In this document: positions 7,485 to 15,405 of the stretch, piece after piece
Layout of the letters: each line of letters opens with the position of its first letter
Position numbering within the stretch: the stretch's first letter is position 1
NCBI GenBank assembly: GCA_040882255.1
Contig: JBBEBP010000028.1
Location: 1-64,000 of the forward strand
DNA: 64,000 bases
Direction: 5' to 3'
Source of the DNA: PWQG01 sp040882255
GTDB taxonomy: Bacteria; Pseudomonadota; Gammaproteobacteria; Pseudomonadales; Pseudohongiellaceae
Program-made: the position numbers and the translations under genes
Notes under the pieces: model-generated
Databases searched by the model: none
Seen by the model: only the letters and a program-made list of their open reading frames with translations
What the model was told of the DNA's origin: nothing

Positions 7485-8280
7485 GACCCGCTGGACCGCC
7501 GTCTCACGCCAACAGCATGCCAACGCACGCTGGAAACCCCGCAAGGGTTTTGAATTCGCCCGCCCGTTGCAGGTGGTCGACGTCCTCATTCCGGAGCTGT
7601 CAAAGCTGCTGCCCCATTATGCGCTAGCGTTCATCCAGCGCGACGGAAACTGGCAACCGGTGGCGCTGCTGGGCATCGGCGGCGAGAAGAACCTCTACGT
7701 GGACGCGGATGGAAAATGGCTGGGCCGCTACGTGCCGGCCGCTCTGCGCGGCTACCCCTTCACCCTGGCGGCCCGCGAGGACGGCGACAAGGTGCTGTGT
7801 CTGAACGAAGCGCATCTGGCGACGGAAGGCACCAGCGAGGACGGCACCCAACCCCTGTTCCATGGTGAGGAGCTGGCCGAGCCGACCGCTCGCACGCTGG
7901 GATTTCTCAAACAATGCGACCAGGCCCGTACCGGCACGGCGGCCGCTACGAAGGCACTGGCCGATGCCGATCTGTTTCAGCCCTGGCCGCTCAAGGTCAA
8001 CCGGGGCGAAGAAAAGGAGCCGCTGACTCTGGATGGCCTGCACCACATCAACGAGCAGCGTCTCAATGAGCTGGATGCGGAGACCTTCGCCGGCCTGCGC
8101 CGCGCCGGTGCCCTGCTACTGGCCTACTCCCAGCTGCTCTCCATGGTCCAGACCGAACAGCTCGGACAGCGCGCCGAACACCTGGGAGCACAGGCCAAAG
8201 CACGCACCGCTACGGATGACCTGGGTAGCCTGTTCGACGACAGCGGCTCGCTGAACTTCGACAATCTGGAGGATCAGTAA
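7483..8280 (+). CDS. SapC family protein
   Basis: A 265-residue SapC-family protein. Typical segments are LPHYALAFI, GGEKNLYVDADGKWLGRYVP and ALRGYPFTLA, with a C-terminal part on the QRLNELDAETFAGLRRAGAL theme. The name comes from a Campylobacter S-layer secretion locus, but the proteobacterial members have no proven role; many lie near TonB receptors or tetratricopeptide proteins. AGAGG precedes ATG 7483 at good spacing. No signal peptide. The start touches the divergent toxin frame. Confidence 0.8.
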   Translation: MTRWTAVSRQQHANARWKPRKGFEFARPLQVVDVLIPELSKLLPHYALAFIQRDGNWQPVALLGIGGEKNLYVDADGKWLGRYVPAALRGYPFTLAAREDGDKVLCLNEAHLATEGTSEDGTQPLFHGEELAEPTARTLGFLKQCDQARTGTAAATKALADADLFQPWPLKVNRGEEKEPLTLDGLHHINEQRLNELDAETFAGLRRAGALLLAYSQLLSMVQTEQLGQRAEHLGAQAKARTATDDLGSLFDDSGSLNFDNLEDQ

Positions 8281-8285
8281 GCTGG

Positions 8286-8669
8286 TCAGTCCTCCGGCCG
8301 GAAAACCGCTATCTCCAGCTCGGGAACATGCCGGTAGTGCCGGTCGTTGGCCGTCAGCAGGGAGGTACCCAGTTCAATGGCGGTGGCGGCGATCAGTGCG
8401 TCCGCCAGCTGCATGCTGTGGCTGAGCGCGTATTGTTCGACCAGAAAGGCGGCCCGGGCGGAGATGCCTGCATCCAGATGCACCAGCCCGGCACTCCAGA
8501 AGCGCAGGGAGCGGCGCAGTAGTTGCTGTTCCTGTCGGTCGCGTACGCCCTGCAGCAATTCCATGTAGCTGACCACAGAGATCGAAAATCCCGGCAGTTG
8601 GTCCAGGGTGTCGGCGGCAAGCGTGTTGCCGCGCAAGTTCCAGATGACGACATCCGTGTCGATCAGCAT
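8286..8669 (-). CDS. vapC: VapC family PIN-domain toxin
   Basis: A 127-residue PIN nuclease with the acidic set D4 (LIDTDVVIW), E37 (YMELLQG), D90 (LADALIAATA) and N108/D109 (LLTANDRHY). It overlaps the antitoxin gene by one base (8669). Apparently intact; expected to cleave tRNA or rRNA when free of its antitoxin. Confidence 0.9.
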   Translation of the reverse strand: MLIDTDVVIWNLRGNTLAADTLDQLPGFSISVVSYMELLQGVRDRQEQQLLRRSLRFWSAGLVHLDAGISARAAFLVEQYALSHSMQLADALIAATAIELGTSLLTANDRHYRHVPELEIAVFRPED

Positions 8670-8932
8670 CAGTCCTCTCCCGTGAATGTACGTGGTTGCC
8701 GCAGCCGGCGTAGCTCTGCATCAATGCTCTCGCCTTCGTGATCCTGCCAGATGCCGAACGCGGGGTTTCGCCGGGTGGACGACTCGGCCACCCCGGGCTG
8801 CAGCGGCTGTTCGGGGCCGGACAGGCGGGCGCAGGGTGTGCCGCGATACGTGATCTCCACAACCTCGCCGCGCTCGATCGCGGCCAGTAACGAGCGGGTA
8901 TGGAGGCGCAGATCCTTGACGGTGGCTTGCAT
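8669..8932 (-). CDS. Phd/YefM family antitoxin
   Basis: An 87-residue antitoxin. The N-terminal Phd fold (QATVKDLRLHTRSLLAAIER then GEVVEITYRGTPCARL) binds DNA, and the C-terminal tail (DAELRRLRQPRTF) should wrap the VapC toxin. It is the first gene of the pair, with a 9-bp palindrome at 8953-8978 in its promoter. Confidence 0.9.
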   Translation of the reverse strand: MQATVKDLRLHTRSLLAAIERGEVVEITYRGTPCARLSGPEQPLQPGVAESSTRRNPAFGIWQDHEGESIDAELRRLRQPRTFTGED

Positions 8933-8952
8933 GGGATTCTGGCTCTCTAGAA

Positions 8953-8978
8953 GAAGTTACATTGTAAAGTGTAACTTC
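8953..8978 (-). promoter_or_regulatory. Palindromic operator of the Phd/VapC module
   Basis: GAAGTTACA, 8-base spacer, TGTAACTTC: a perfect 9-bp inverted repeat starting 21 bases before the antitoxin start. Likely Phd binding site overlapping the promoter. Confidence 0.7.
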
Positions 8979-9046
8979 AATCCGGCGGAATGACCAGTTC
9001 GTTCGTGCTGGGCGGGTTGGATGGATCTGGCCGGCTGCCCATGGCT

Positions 9047-9607
9047 TCAGTGCAGCACGGCACCCGACTGCTTGCTCTGCTCCTGCGCAGCGGCCTGCAG
9101 CCACCGTGGCCACACGTTCAGCGGCCAGCCGGCGGTACTGAAATGCCGATACAGGATCACCAGCCACTGGCGCAGCGCGCGGGTTTCCAGCACCAGGGTA
9201 ATGGTTTCCCCGGATGTCTCCTCGGGCGGCCGGAAAACCAGCCGGACGCCATTGTTGCCGCTGGCGATATCCACTTCGTGAATCAGCCATTCGAGCGTGG
9301 CCTGTTCGGCGCGCACCGGCGGGCTGGATTCCAGGGAATCCTGCGCGCCCTGCTGGGCGAAGTGCTGCAGGGCTTCCTTGCGGGCCGGATCGTTGCTGCT
9401 CGATTCTGTGGTGTCGTTGAGGCCTGAAGTCGCTTCCCCGGCTGTGCCGGGGTGCTTGTCCAGCCATCGGAACAGCAGGGGCAGCAGCCGCAGCAGAAGG
9501 CGCTGGGTCAGCCAGAGCCGTACCGTCTCCCCGCTGTCCGCCTCGCCGGACAGCCGGATCCGGTCCTCGACAGGGATGTATTCGGTGGTGAGACGTTGCA
9601 GTAGCAT
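9047..9607 (-). CDS. Uncharacterised protein
   Basis: A 186-residue protein I cannot assign. The N-terminal half is strand-rich and hydrophobic (LLQRLTTEYIPVEDRIRLSG, then VRLWLTQRLLLRLLPLLFRW). A low-complexity acidic linker follows at about residues 53-90, then a second similar unit (TLEWLIHEVDIASG, GVRLVFRPPE, LETRALRQWLVILYRHFSTA). The repeated pattern of a strand pair followed by WLTQRLL/WLVILYR suggests two related halves. No signal peptide. The codon pattern and the lack of any frame on the other strand with better features support it as real. Confidence 0.6.
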   Translation of the reverse strand: MLLQRLTTEYIPVEDRIRLSGEADSGETVRLWLTQRLLLRLLPLLFRWLDKHPGTAGEATSGLNDTTESSSNDPARKEALQHFAQQGAQDSLESSPPVRAEQATLEWLIHEVDIASGNNGVRLVFRPPEETSGETITLVLETRALRQWLVILYRHFSTAGWPLNVWPRWLQAAAQEQSKQSGAVLH

Positions 9608-9683
9608 GGTGATGAACTACCCGGGAAATGATGCGGTCATGGTATCACGGGAAGCCGGGACTGCTGTGGTTTCCGGTTTCTGT

Positions 9684-9749
9684 ATTTCTCGCAATAAGAC
9701 ACCGGATTTCTCGCAATAAGGCGCTGTATTTCTCGCGATAAGGCAGCAT
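9684..9749. repeat. Three tandem 22-bp repeats
   Basis: Copies start at 9684, 9706 and 9728, each beginning ATTTCTCGC(A/G)ATAAG and followed by a more variable 7-8 bases. The strict 22-bp period (two helical turns) resembles iterons or a cooperative regulator site. They lie between the unknown gene at 9047-9607 and the vapBC pair at 9882. Confidence 0.85.
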
Positions 9750-9881
9750 AAACCAGACCTCTGGGTGGCCGGAACTGGCACGTGCGCTATAGTGAGGATA
9801 TCGGGCTGCGATCTCCGGTGTTGACCCGGACTCATTGTCGTCTTACTGTAGTCTTACAAAGGCGGCAGTGGAGTTACTGGG

Positions 9882-10145
9882 ATGAAAACCGTCCGATTGT
9901 CTTCCAAGGGGCAGCTTGTTCTGCCACGTGCGCTTCGGGAATCCCGGCACTGGGAAACCGGACAGGAGTTTGTTGTCATGGAAACCGATGAAGGCGTATT
10001 GCTGAAGCCGGCCAGCCCTTTTCCGCCGGCCCGGCTCGATGATGTGGCCGGGATGCTGAAAGGACAGGTGAAGCCGCGCAGCGACCGGGACATTGAACAG
10101 GCGCTGGAGAAGGATGCAAGGAGCCGGTGGCGTGGTGGCGATTGA
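9882..10145 (+). CDS. vapB: AbrB/MazE-like antitoxin (VapB)
   Basis: An 87-residue SpoVT/AbrB-fold antitoxin: KTVRLSSKGQLVLPRALRES is the classic start, followed by GQEFVVMETDEGVLLKP. The C-terminus (SDRDIEQALEKDARSRWRG) is the toxin-binding helix. It overlaps the PIN toxin by 14 bases. Confidence 0.9.
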   Translation: MKTVRLSSKGQLVLPRALRESRHWETGQEFVVMETDEGVLLKPASPFPPARLDDVAGMLKGQVKPRSDRDIEQALEKDARSRWRGGD

Positions 10146-10524
10146 TACCAATGTGCTGGTACGGCTGTTGACGGCTGATGATCCCGGTCAGTACCAAAGG
10201 AGCCTGGCCGTATTCCGGGATGAACCCGTCATTCATATCCCCGAAACCGTAGCGCTGGAAGCAGAGTGGGTCCTGCGCGCGGCATACGCACTGGACCCGG
10301 TCATGATCTGCCGGACTTTCCGCTGGCTGTTCGGTTTGCCTAATGTGGTGCTTGCCCATCCGCAGCGCATGGCCCGCGCCATCGCCTGGCACGAGTCCGG
10401 TCTTGATTTTTCCGACGCGCTGCATCTGTCCTGCAGCCAGCATTGCAGCACCATGAAGTCGTTCGACCGGACGTTGATTGCCCGGTCCGCTGATTTTGGA
10501 GAGTGCCGCGTGGTGTCGCCCTGA
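10132..10524 (+). CDS. vapC: VapC family PIN-domain toxin
   Basis: A 130-residue PIN nuclease: VAIDTNVLVRLLTADDP, VALEAEWVLRAAY, LDFSDALHL and SFDRTL carry the conserved acidic residues. I chose GTG 10132 because AAGGAG lies nine bases before it inside the antitoxin gene; ATG 10114 is the alternative. Its stop is only 2 bases before the glycosyltransferase start, so the module appears fused to the transcription of the polysaccharide genes. Confidence 0.88.
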   Translation: MVAIDTNVLVRLLTADDPGQYQRSLAVFRDEPVIHIPETVALEAEWVLRAAYALDPVMICRTFRWLFGLPNVVLAHPQRMARAIAWHESGLDFSDALHLSCSQHCSTMKSFDRTLIARSADFGECRVVSP

Positions 10525-10526
10525 TA

Positions 10527-11354
10527 ATGTCCGGTTCCCTGAGCATTTCCATCGTCGTTTACCACCTGGACTCTTCGGTGCTGAAGCGCCTGCTAACCTC
10601 TCTGGCTCAGGCCGTGCGGACCGCGCAGGAGGCTGGCTGTCTGAATACCGCCACACTGACGCTGGTAGACAACGCCGAGGATGACCGCAACGAGTCCACT
10701 CTGGCCGCTCTGCTGGAAGAGCAGGCACCGACGCCCTGGCAGGCGACGCTGGAAACCGGACACGGCAACATCGGCTACGGCCGCGGCCACAACCGGGTGA
10801 TTAGCGAGGCCGACAGCGACTTCCACCTGATCCTCAATCCGGACGTGTTCCTGGCGCCCGATGCGCTGGCCGTGGCGCTGGCGCACTTCGGGACACACCC
10901 GCACACCGTGGCCGTGGCGCCGGCCATCACCGACGGCGAGGGCCGGCGCGAGTATGCCTGCAAACGCTACCCGTCCGTGCTGGATTTCCTGCTGCGCGGC
11001 TTCGCGCCTGCCTTCCTGCGCCGCCGGTTCTCCAGCCGCCTGGCCCGCTATGAAATGCAGGATCTTCCGGACGACCGGCCCACGCAGGACATCCCCATCA
11101 TCAGCGGCTGCTGCATGCTGTTTCGCAGCGCAGCGCTGCGCGAGCTGGGTGGCTTCGATCCGCGCTACTTCCTCTACTTCGAGGATTTCGACCTGTCCAT
11201 GCGTGCTCATCCGCCGGGGCCGCTGACCTACCTGCCGGACATGCACATCACCCACCTGGGCGGCAACAGCGCCCGCAAGGGCCTGCGCCACATCCTGCTG
11301 TTCGCGCGCTCGGGGGTTCGCTTCTTCCGGGATCACGGCTGGCGGTGGTGGTGA
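10527..11354 (+). CDS. Family 2 glycosyltransferase (rhamnosyltransferase-like)
   Basis: A 275-residue GT-A enzyme. LSISIVVYH starts the nucleotide fold, NIGYGRGHN (81-89) and LILNPDVFL (101-109) form the sugar-nucleotide and metal site, and the acceptor side is GGFDPRYFLYFEDFDLSMRA. This WbbL-like layout often transfers rhamnose or related sugars from dTDP-sugars, which fits the rfb genes downstream. Cytosolic face of the membrane. First glycan gene of the locus. Confidence 0.88.
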   Translation: MSGSLSISIVVYHLDSSVLKRLLTSLAQAVRTAQEAGCLNTATLTLVDNAEDDRNESTLAALLEEQAPTPWQATLETGHGNIGYGRGHNRVISEADSDFHLILNPDVFLAPDALAVALAHFGTHPHTVAVAPAITDGEGRREYACKRYPSVLDFLLRGFAPAFLRRRFSSRLARYEMQDLPDDRPTQDIPIISGCCMLFRSAALRELGGFDPRYFLYFEDFDLSMRAHPPGPLTYLPDMHITHLGGNSARKGLRHILLFARSGVRFFRDHGWRWW

Positions 11355-11412
11355 CTGGCGATACAGGGAGTTTCGGCTATGCTGTCAGAGAGGGATGCAA
11401 AGCGGGGTGTTA

Positions 11413-11449
11413 ATCGATAGACTATTCGTAATACGATATGGCTATCGAT
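11413..11449 (+). promoter_or_regulatory. Nested palindromic operator before AbrB/VapC pair
   Basis: ATCGATAG (11413-11420) pairs with CTATCGAT (11442-11449), with a further inner TCGTA/ATACGA symmetry. It ends 12 bases before the antitoxin start, as expected for autoregulation by the AbrB-type protein. Confidence 0.6.
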
Positions 11450-11461
11450 GGAGGTGGCAGC

Positions 11462-11668
11462 ATGACAGCCGTTACCGTTTCGCCCAAGTATCAGGTGGTG
11501 ATTCCGAGGGAGGTGCGTGAATCGATGGGAATCGCGGTGGGACAGAAAATGCAGGTGTTGACCTATCGGGGACGTATCGAGTTGGTGCCGATAAAGCCGA
11601 TGAATGAGTCCAGGGGTTTGTTGCCGGGGCTGGATACGGATCTGGAAAGGGATGATGATCGGCTGTGA
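11462..11668 (+). CDS. AbrB/MazE-type antitoxin
   Basis: A 68-residue SpoVT/AbrB antitoxin: TAVTVSPKYQVVIPREVRES then GIAVGQKMQVLTYRGRIELV. GGAGG lies seven bases before ATG 11462; the upstream ATG 11438 has no such site. Its stop overlaps the toxin start by 4 bases (GTGA). Confidence 0.9.
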   Translation: MTAVTVSPKYQVVIPREVRESMGIAVGQKMQVLTYRGRIELVPIKPMNESRGLLPGLDTDLERDDDRL

Positions 11669-12042
11669 ATGTCGTGGATTCGTCCGCCTGGCTATCGTGG
11701 TTCGCGGGGGACGGCAATGCAACGTTATTCGCCGAAGCCATTGAGGACACTGCGAAGCTGCTGGTGCCCACCGTGGCGATCACGGAGGTGTTCCGGCACG
11801 TGATGCGGCATCGCGACGAAGAGTCGGCTCTGTTGGCAGTGGCCCAGATGCACCAGGGGCATGTGATCGCTCTGGACGCGGGCCTCGCGGCGGATGCGGC
11901 CAGCTATGGAATCCAGTACCGGTTACCGTTGGCGGACAGCATCATCTATGCCACGGCCCGCAGGCATCATGCCACGGTATGGACCCAGGACAGCGACTTC
12001 AAGGACCTGCCCGATGTACGCTTCTACGCTAGACGCCCCTGA
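11665..12042 (+). CDS. vapC: VapC family PIN-domain toxin
   Basis: A 125-residue PIN nuclease starting at GTG 11665. Catalytic acids lie in VVDSSAWLSWF, AITEVFRHVM, LADSIIYATARR and WTQDSDFKDLP. It ends 16 bases before the epimerase start. An intact TA module sits between two polysaccharide genes. Confidence 0.9.
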   Translation: MNVVDSSAWLSWFAGDGNATLFAEAIEDTAKLLVPTVAITEVFRHVMRHRDEESALLAVAQMHQGHVIALDAGLAADAASYGIQYRLPLADSIIYATARRHHATVWTQDSDFKDLPDVRFYARRP

Positions 12043-12058
12043 ACGCGAGAGCCCTGTA

Positions 12059-12979
12059 ATGCCCGGCATGAACCACCAGCGTATCCTGCTCACCGGTGCC
12101 ACCGGCTTCATCGGCCGCCATCTGTTGCCGCGGCTTGAGCAACAGGGCTCCGATGTACGCTGCCTGCGCCGCCCGGAAGCCGATCTGCTGGAACCGGATT
12201 CCCTGCCCTCTTTGTGTGAGGCACGCGAAACGGTCATCCATCTGGCCGGCTCGGCGCATGTGAACCGCGTGGATGTACGCCGGGTGTATGCGATTAACGC
12301 TACCGGTACGGAACATCTGCTGCAGGCGGCCATGCGGGCTGGCGTGAAACACTTCATCTACATGAGCAGCATCCTCGCCGACCCGGAACACGACCGCCCC
12401 CGTTCGCCCTACGGCCAGTCCAAGCACTATGCCGAACAGGCGCTGCTGAAGGCGCATCGCGCGGGCGACATCCGCGTCACCATTCTGCGCCCGGTCAACG
12501 TCTACGGCCCGGGCATGAAGGGCAATCTGATGACCCTGATCCGCCTGGCGCAGCGCGGCCGCCTGCCTCCACTACCGGATCTGCCCGAGCGTTTCTCGCT
12601 GGTCAGTGTGGCCGACCTCTGCCAGGCGGTGATGCTGGCTGCGGAACAGGGAGGGGCGGCGGCCGACAGCGACACGCCGGTCTACCCGGTCACGGACGGT
12701 CATGCCTACAGTCTGCGGGAAGTGGAAACGGCCATCCGCCAGGCGCTGGGCCAGCGCCAGCCGCGTTGGGCACTGCCCCGCTCTGCGCTGTTCATGGGCG
12801 CGCTGGGGCTGGAGGTCGCCGACCGGTTCCTGCGTCTGGATAATGCCCCGGGACTGCGTAACTACCACGCGCTGACTCGGGGAAGGGTGGTCGATGACCG
12901 TGCCATACGCGAGGCGCTGGGGTATGAGCCGGCCGGGCGGTTCCAGGATTCACTGCCGGAGCTTGTGAATGGCGCGTGA
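12059..12979 (+). CDS. NAD-dependent sugar epimerase/dehydratase (SDR)
   Basis: A 306-residue extended short-chain dehydrogenase. The NAD motif is GATGFIG (13-19), and the catalytic set is S103/S104 (YMSSI), Y118 and K122 (SPYGQSK). LRPVNVYGPGMKGN is the usual sugar-nucleotide segment. It resembles UDP-glucose/UDP-N-acetylglucosamine 4-epimerase-like proteins of O-antigen loci. It is not a typical dTDP-glucose 4,6-dehydratase, so it does not obviously fill the missing RfbB step. ATG 12059 or ATG 12068. Confidence 0.85.
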   Translation: MPGMNHQRILLTGATGFIGRHLLPRLEQQGSDVRCLRRPEADLLEPDSLPSLCEARETVIHLAGSAHVNRVDVRRVYAINATGTEHLLQAAMRAGVKHFIYMSSILADPEHDRPRSPYGQSKHYAEQALLKAHRAGDIRVTILRPVNVYGPGMKGNLMTLIRLAQRGRLPPLPDLPERFSLVSVADLCQAVMLAAEQGGAAADSDTPVYPVTDGHAYSLREVETAIRQALGQRQPRWALPRSALFMGALGLEVADRFLRLDNAPGLRNYHALTRGRVVDDRAIREALGYEPAGRFQDSLPELVNGA

Positions 12980-13010
12980 GGTACCACCGGACTGACTGGT
13001 TATCCGGAGT

Positions 13011-13039
13011 TTGTCCGGACGTTGTCCGTACGCTATACT
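13011..13039 (+). promoter_or_regulatory. Promoter of tacAT-like operon
   Basis: TTGTCC (13011-13016), 17-base spacer, TATACT (13034-13039). The spacer and flanks carry repeated GTCCG/TCCGGA half sites that could be the antitoxin's operator. Confidence 0.6.
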
Positions 13040-13080
13040 GATCCAGACATTCTATCCATTCACCAGGGCTGGACAGGCAA

Positions 13081-13380
13081 ATGAACACCACGACGAAATC
13101 CGACCGCATCGACGTGCGGATCAGCCCCGAGGTCAAGCTGCTGCTGCAGGAGGCCGCGCGGGCCAGCCACAAGAAGGTCAGCGAGTTTCTGCTGGATGCC
13201 GGCGTGTCCGCGGCCAACCAGGCGCTGGCGGATCGGCGTCGATTCGTGCTGGATGCCGATCAATGGGAGGCGTTCGAGCAGGCACTGGATCGGCCAGTGC
13301 AGCGCAAGCCGGCACTGAAGCGTCTGCTGACCGAACCGGGTGTACTGGACAGGGAGGAGACGGATTCATCCGATGTTTGA
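13081..13380 (+). CDS. tacA: DUF1778 (TacA-like) antitoxin
   Basis: A 99-residue ribbon-helix-helix antitoxin: SDRIDVRISPEVKLLLQEAA is the DUF1778 start, and the C-terminal helix (FVLDADQWEAFEQALDRPVQ) covers the acetyltransferase toxin's active site in known TacA. It overlaps the toxin gene by 8 bases. Confidence 0.9.
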   Translation: MNTTTKSDRIDVRISPEVKLLLQEAARASHKKVSEFLLDAGVSAANQALADRRRFVLDADQWEAFEQALDRPVQRKPALKRLLTEPGVLDREETDSSDV

Positions 13381-13861
13381 ATCGGCAAGGAAGCTGGAGG
13401 CTGGCGATGCGACGGAGCGTTTCGATTGTGGTCAGACCAGTCTCAATGAGTACCTGCATCGTTTCGCGTTGACCAACCAGCTTGCCGGTGCGGCGCAGAC
13501 CCGCGTGGTCTGCGAGCCGGACCGGATCGCCGGATTCTACACGCTCAGTGTCGGCAGTGTGGAACCGGGCGAGGCTCCGTCTCGCGTCCACAGGGGATTG
13601 GCACGTCATCCGGTGCCGGTCATGTTGCTGGCGCGCCTCGCCGTGGACATCCGGGATCAACGCCGCGGGCTGGGCCGCGCGCTACTGAAGGATGCATTGC
13701 TCCGTACCCGCCAGGCAGCGGATATTGCCGGTATTCGTGCGGTACTCGTACACGCAAAGGACAATGCGGCCCGCGACTGGTATCGGTCCTGGGATTTTGA
13801 ACCGTCTCCCACCGATCCATTACACCTGTTTCTGCTGCTGAAGGATTTCAGGCATCTGTGA
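13373..13861 (+). CDS. tacT: GNAT-type acetyltransferase toxin (TacT-like)
   Basis: A 162-residue GNAT toxin: FDCGQTSLNEYLHRFALTNQ is the family signature, RRGLGRALLKDAL is the acetyl-CoA loop, and AKDNAARDWYRSWDF carries the catalytic tyrosine region. TacT toxins acetylate the amino group of aminoacyl-tRNAs and stop translation. ATG 13373 lies within the end of tacA. Confidence 0.9.
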   Translation: MFESARKLEAGDATERFDCGQTSLNEYLHRFALTNQLAGAAQTRVVCEPDRIAGFYTLSVGSVEPGEAPSRVHRGLARHPVPVMLLARLAVDIRDQRRGLGRALLKDALLRTRQAADIAGIRAVLVHAKDNAARDWYRSWDFEPSPTDPLHLFLLLKDFRHL

Positions 13862-13927
13862 CGAGTGCGACTCTACGTTATAATGCGCCGCACATCCGCC
13901 TCATGAAACAACAAGGACAGCCTGACC

Positions 13928-14806
13928 ATGGAGTCGACAACCAAGGGCATCATCCTGGCCGGTGGCACCGGCACCCGCCTGCATCCCATGACCATCTCTG
14001 TCAGCAAGCAGCTGATGCCGGTCTACGACAAGCCGATGATCTACTATCCGCTCTGCACCCTGATGCAGGCCGGCATTCGTGACATCCTGGTCATCACCAC
14101 ACCCAACGATCTGCCCCTGTACCGGCAATTGCTGGGCGACGGCTCCCAGTGGGGTATCAGCCTGCAGTATGCCGGGCAGCCGAAACCCGAGGGGCTGGCG
14201 CAGGCGTTTCTGATCGGCGAGGACTTTATTGGTGATGACAAGGTCTGCTTGATCCTGGGCGACAATATCTTCTACGGCAATGCGCTGGAGGACAAACTGC
14301 AGCGCGCGGTGCAGCAGGAGAACGGCGCCACGGTGTTCGCCTACTATGTGAACGATCCGGAGCGCTACGGGGTGGTGGCGCTGGACGAGAACAACACGGC
14401 CGTGGACCTGGAAGAGAAGCCGGCGCAGCCGAAGTCCAATTACGCGGTGACGGGATTGTATCTGTACGACAACCAGGTCGTGGACATCGCCAAAGGGGTG
14501 CGGCCTTCGGCGCGGGGCGAACTGGAGATCACCGACGTGAACCGGGAGTACCTGCGCCGCGGTGCCCTGCAGGTGGAACTGTTCCAGCGCGGCACGGCCT
14601 GGCTGGATACGGGTACCGTGCAGTCACTGCTGGATGCTGCCAACTTCATTCGGGTGCTGGAGGAGCGCCAGGGTCTGAAGATCGCCTGCCCGGAAGAGCT
14701 GGCCTGGCGGCAGGGTTATATCAGTGGCGAACAGCTGCGGAAACTGGCCGAACCGCTGGCAAAAAGCGGCTATGGACACTATCTTCTCAAGCTGCTGAAG
14801 TATTAA
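13928..14806 (+). CDS. rfbA: Glucose-1-phosphate thymidylyltransferase
   Basis: A 292-residue RfbA/RmlA that makes dTDP-glucose from dTTP and glucose-1-phosphate, the first step of dTDP-L-rhamnose synthesis. The signature GIILAGGTGTRLHPMT (residues 7-22), SKQLMPVYDKPMIYYPL, LILGDNIFYG and the metal-binding region WLDTGT are all present. Full family length. TATAAT at 13879-13884 may be its own promoter. Works with rfbC and rfbD downstream; rfbB is not in the window. Confidence 0.97.
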   Translation: MESTTKGIILAGGTGTRLHPMTISVSKQLMPVYDKPMIYYPLCTLMQAGIRDILVITTPNDLPLYRQLLGDGSQWGISLQYAGQPKPEGLAQAFLIGEDFIGDDKVCLILGDNIFYGNALEDKLQRAVQQENGATVFAYYVNDPERYGVVALDENNTAVDLEEKPAQPKSNYAVTGLYLYDNQVVDIAKGVRPSARGELEITDVNREYLRRGALQVELFQRGTAWLDTGTVQSLLDAANFIRVLEERQGLKIACPEELAWRQGYISGEQLRKLAEPLAKSGYGHYLLKLLKY

Positions 14807-14824
14807 TGCGAAGGTGTTCTGGCG

Positions 14825-15067
14825 TCAGGCGTTCAGTTGCGAGATTTCCAGGTACAGAGCATCCGGGGCCAGATCGGCCTGATTGGGCCAGCATACTGCG
14901 CCGAATTCGTCGACAAAGACCCGCTGGAAATAATCAGGATCTTTCAAGGGCGCGAACATGGGACCATAGAGCCGGTCACGCAGACAGACGTTGCCGTGCA
15001 GGCCGTCGTCGAAGGTCAGTTCCAGCAGGTAGCCGGGATGGGCTTTTACATTCTGAACTCTGGGCAT
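14825..15067 (-). CDS. DUF2442 protein
   Basis: An 80-residue DUF2442 protein (PRVQNVKAHPGYLLELTFDD, then VCLRDRLYGPMFAPLKDPDY). These small proteins are usually encoded beside DUF4160 genes, as here, and the pair behaves genetically like a TA module, though this is unproven. I chose ATG 15067, with GAGGA upstream. Transcribed opposite to the rfb genes. Confidence 0.8.
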   Translation of the reverse strand: MPRVQNVKAHPGYLLELTFDDGLHGNVCLRDRLYGPMFAPLKDPDYFQRVFVDEFGAVCWPNQADLAPDALYLEISQLNA

Positions 15068-15077
15068 GGCCAATTCC

Positions 15078-15341
15078 TCAATCATCAAGGGGTTCGATCA
15101 GAATAAGCGGCCGGTGCTGGAGCGCGAGCCGCCAATTGCGTCGTAACTCGAATTGGTGCATCTTCTGCCACTTCAGTACCATTGCGTCAGCACGCTGTGG
15201 AAGGCGGCCCGCCAGCCGCCTTCCGGTGCGAATGCAGTATTTTGCACTATTCTCCGCCCGGTAGGCGTGGAAGTGCGGTGGCAGATGATCATCATAATAC
15301 ATTCTGATCGTGATGCCATGGAACGCACAGATTGTGGGCAT
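15078..15341 (-). CDS. DUF4160 protein
   Basis: An 87-residue DUF4160 protein: MPTICAFHGITIRMYYDDHL, PPHFHAYRAE and WQKMHQFELRRNW are diagnostic. It precedes the DUF2442 gene on the same strand; if that gene's upstream ATG (15088) were used they would overlap by 11 bases. GGGAG lies before ATG 15341. Putative toxin-like partner of the DUF2442 protein; function unknown. Confidence 0.85.
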   Translation of the reverse strand: MPTICAFHGITIRMYYDDHLPPHFHAYRAENSAKYCIRTGRRLAGRLPQRADAMVLKWQKMHQFELRRNWRLALQHRPLILIEPLDD

Positions 15342-15405
15342 CAGCAACTCCCTTTGCCTGGTTCCCTTTGTTGAATGTAGCGCAAGAAAGGAGTTTTTGC
15401 CCGGA

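Noticed and set aside
9682..9750. CRISPR array
   Set aside because: Three repeats with a 22-bp period leave no spacers, and no cas genes are present anywhere in the window.
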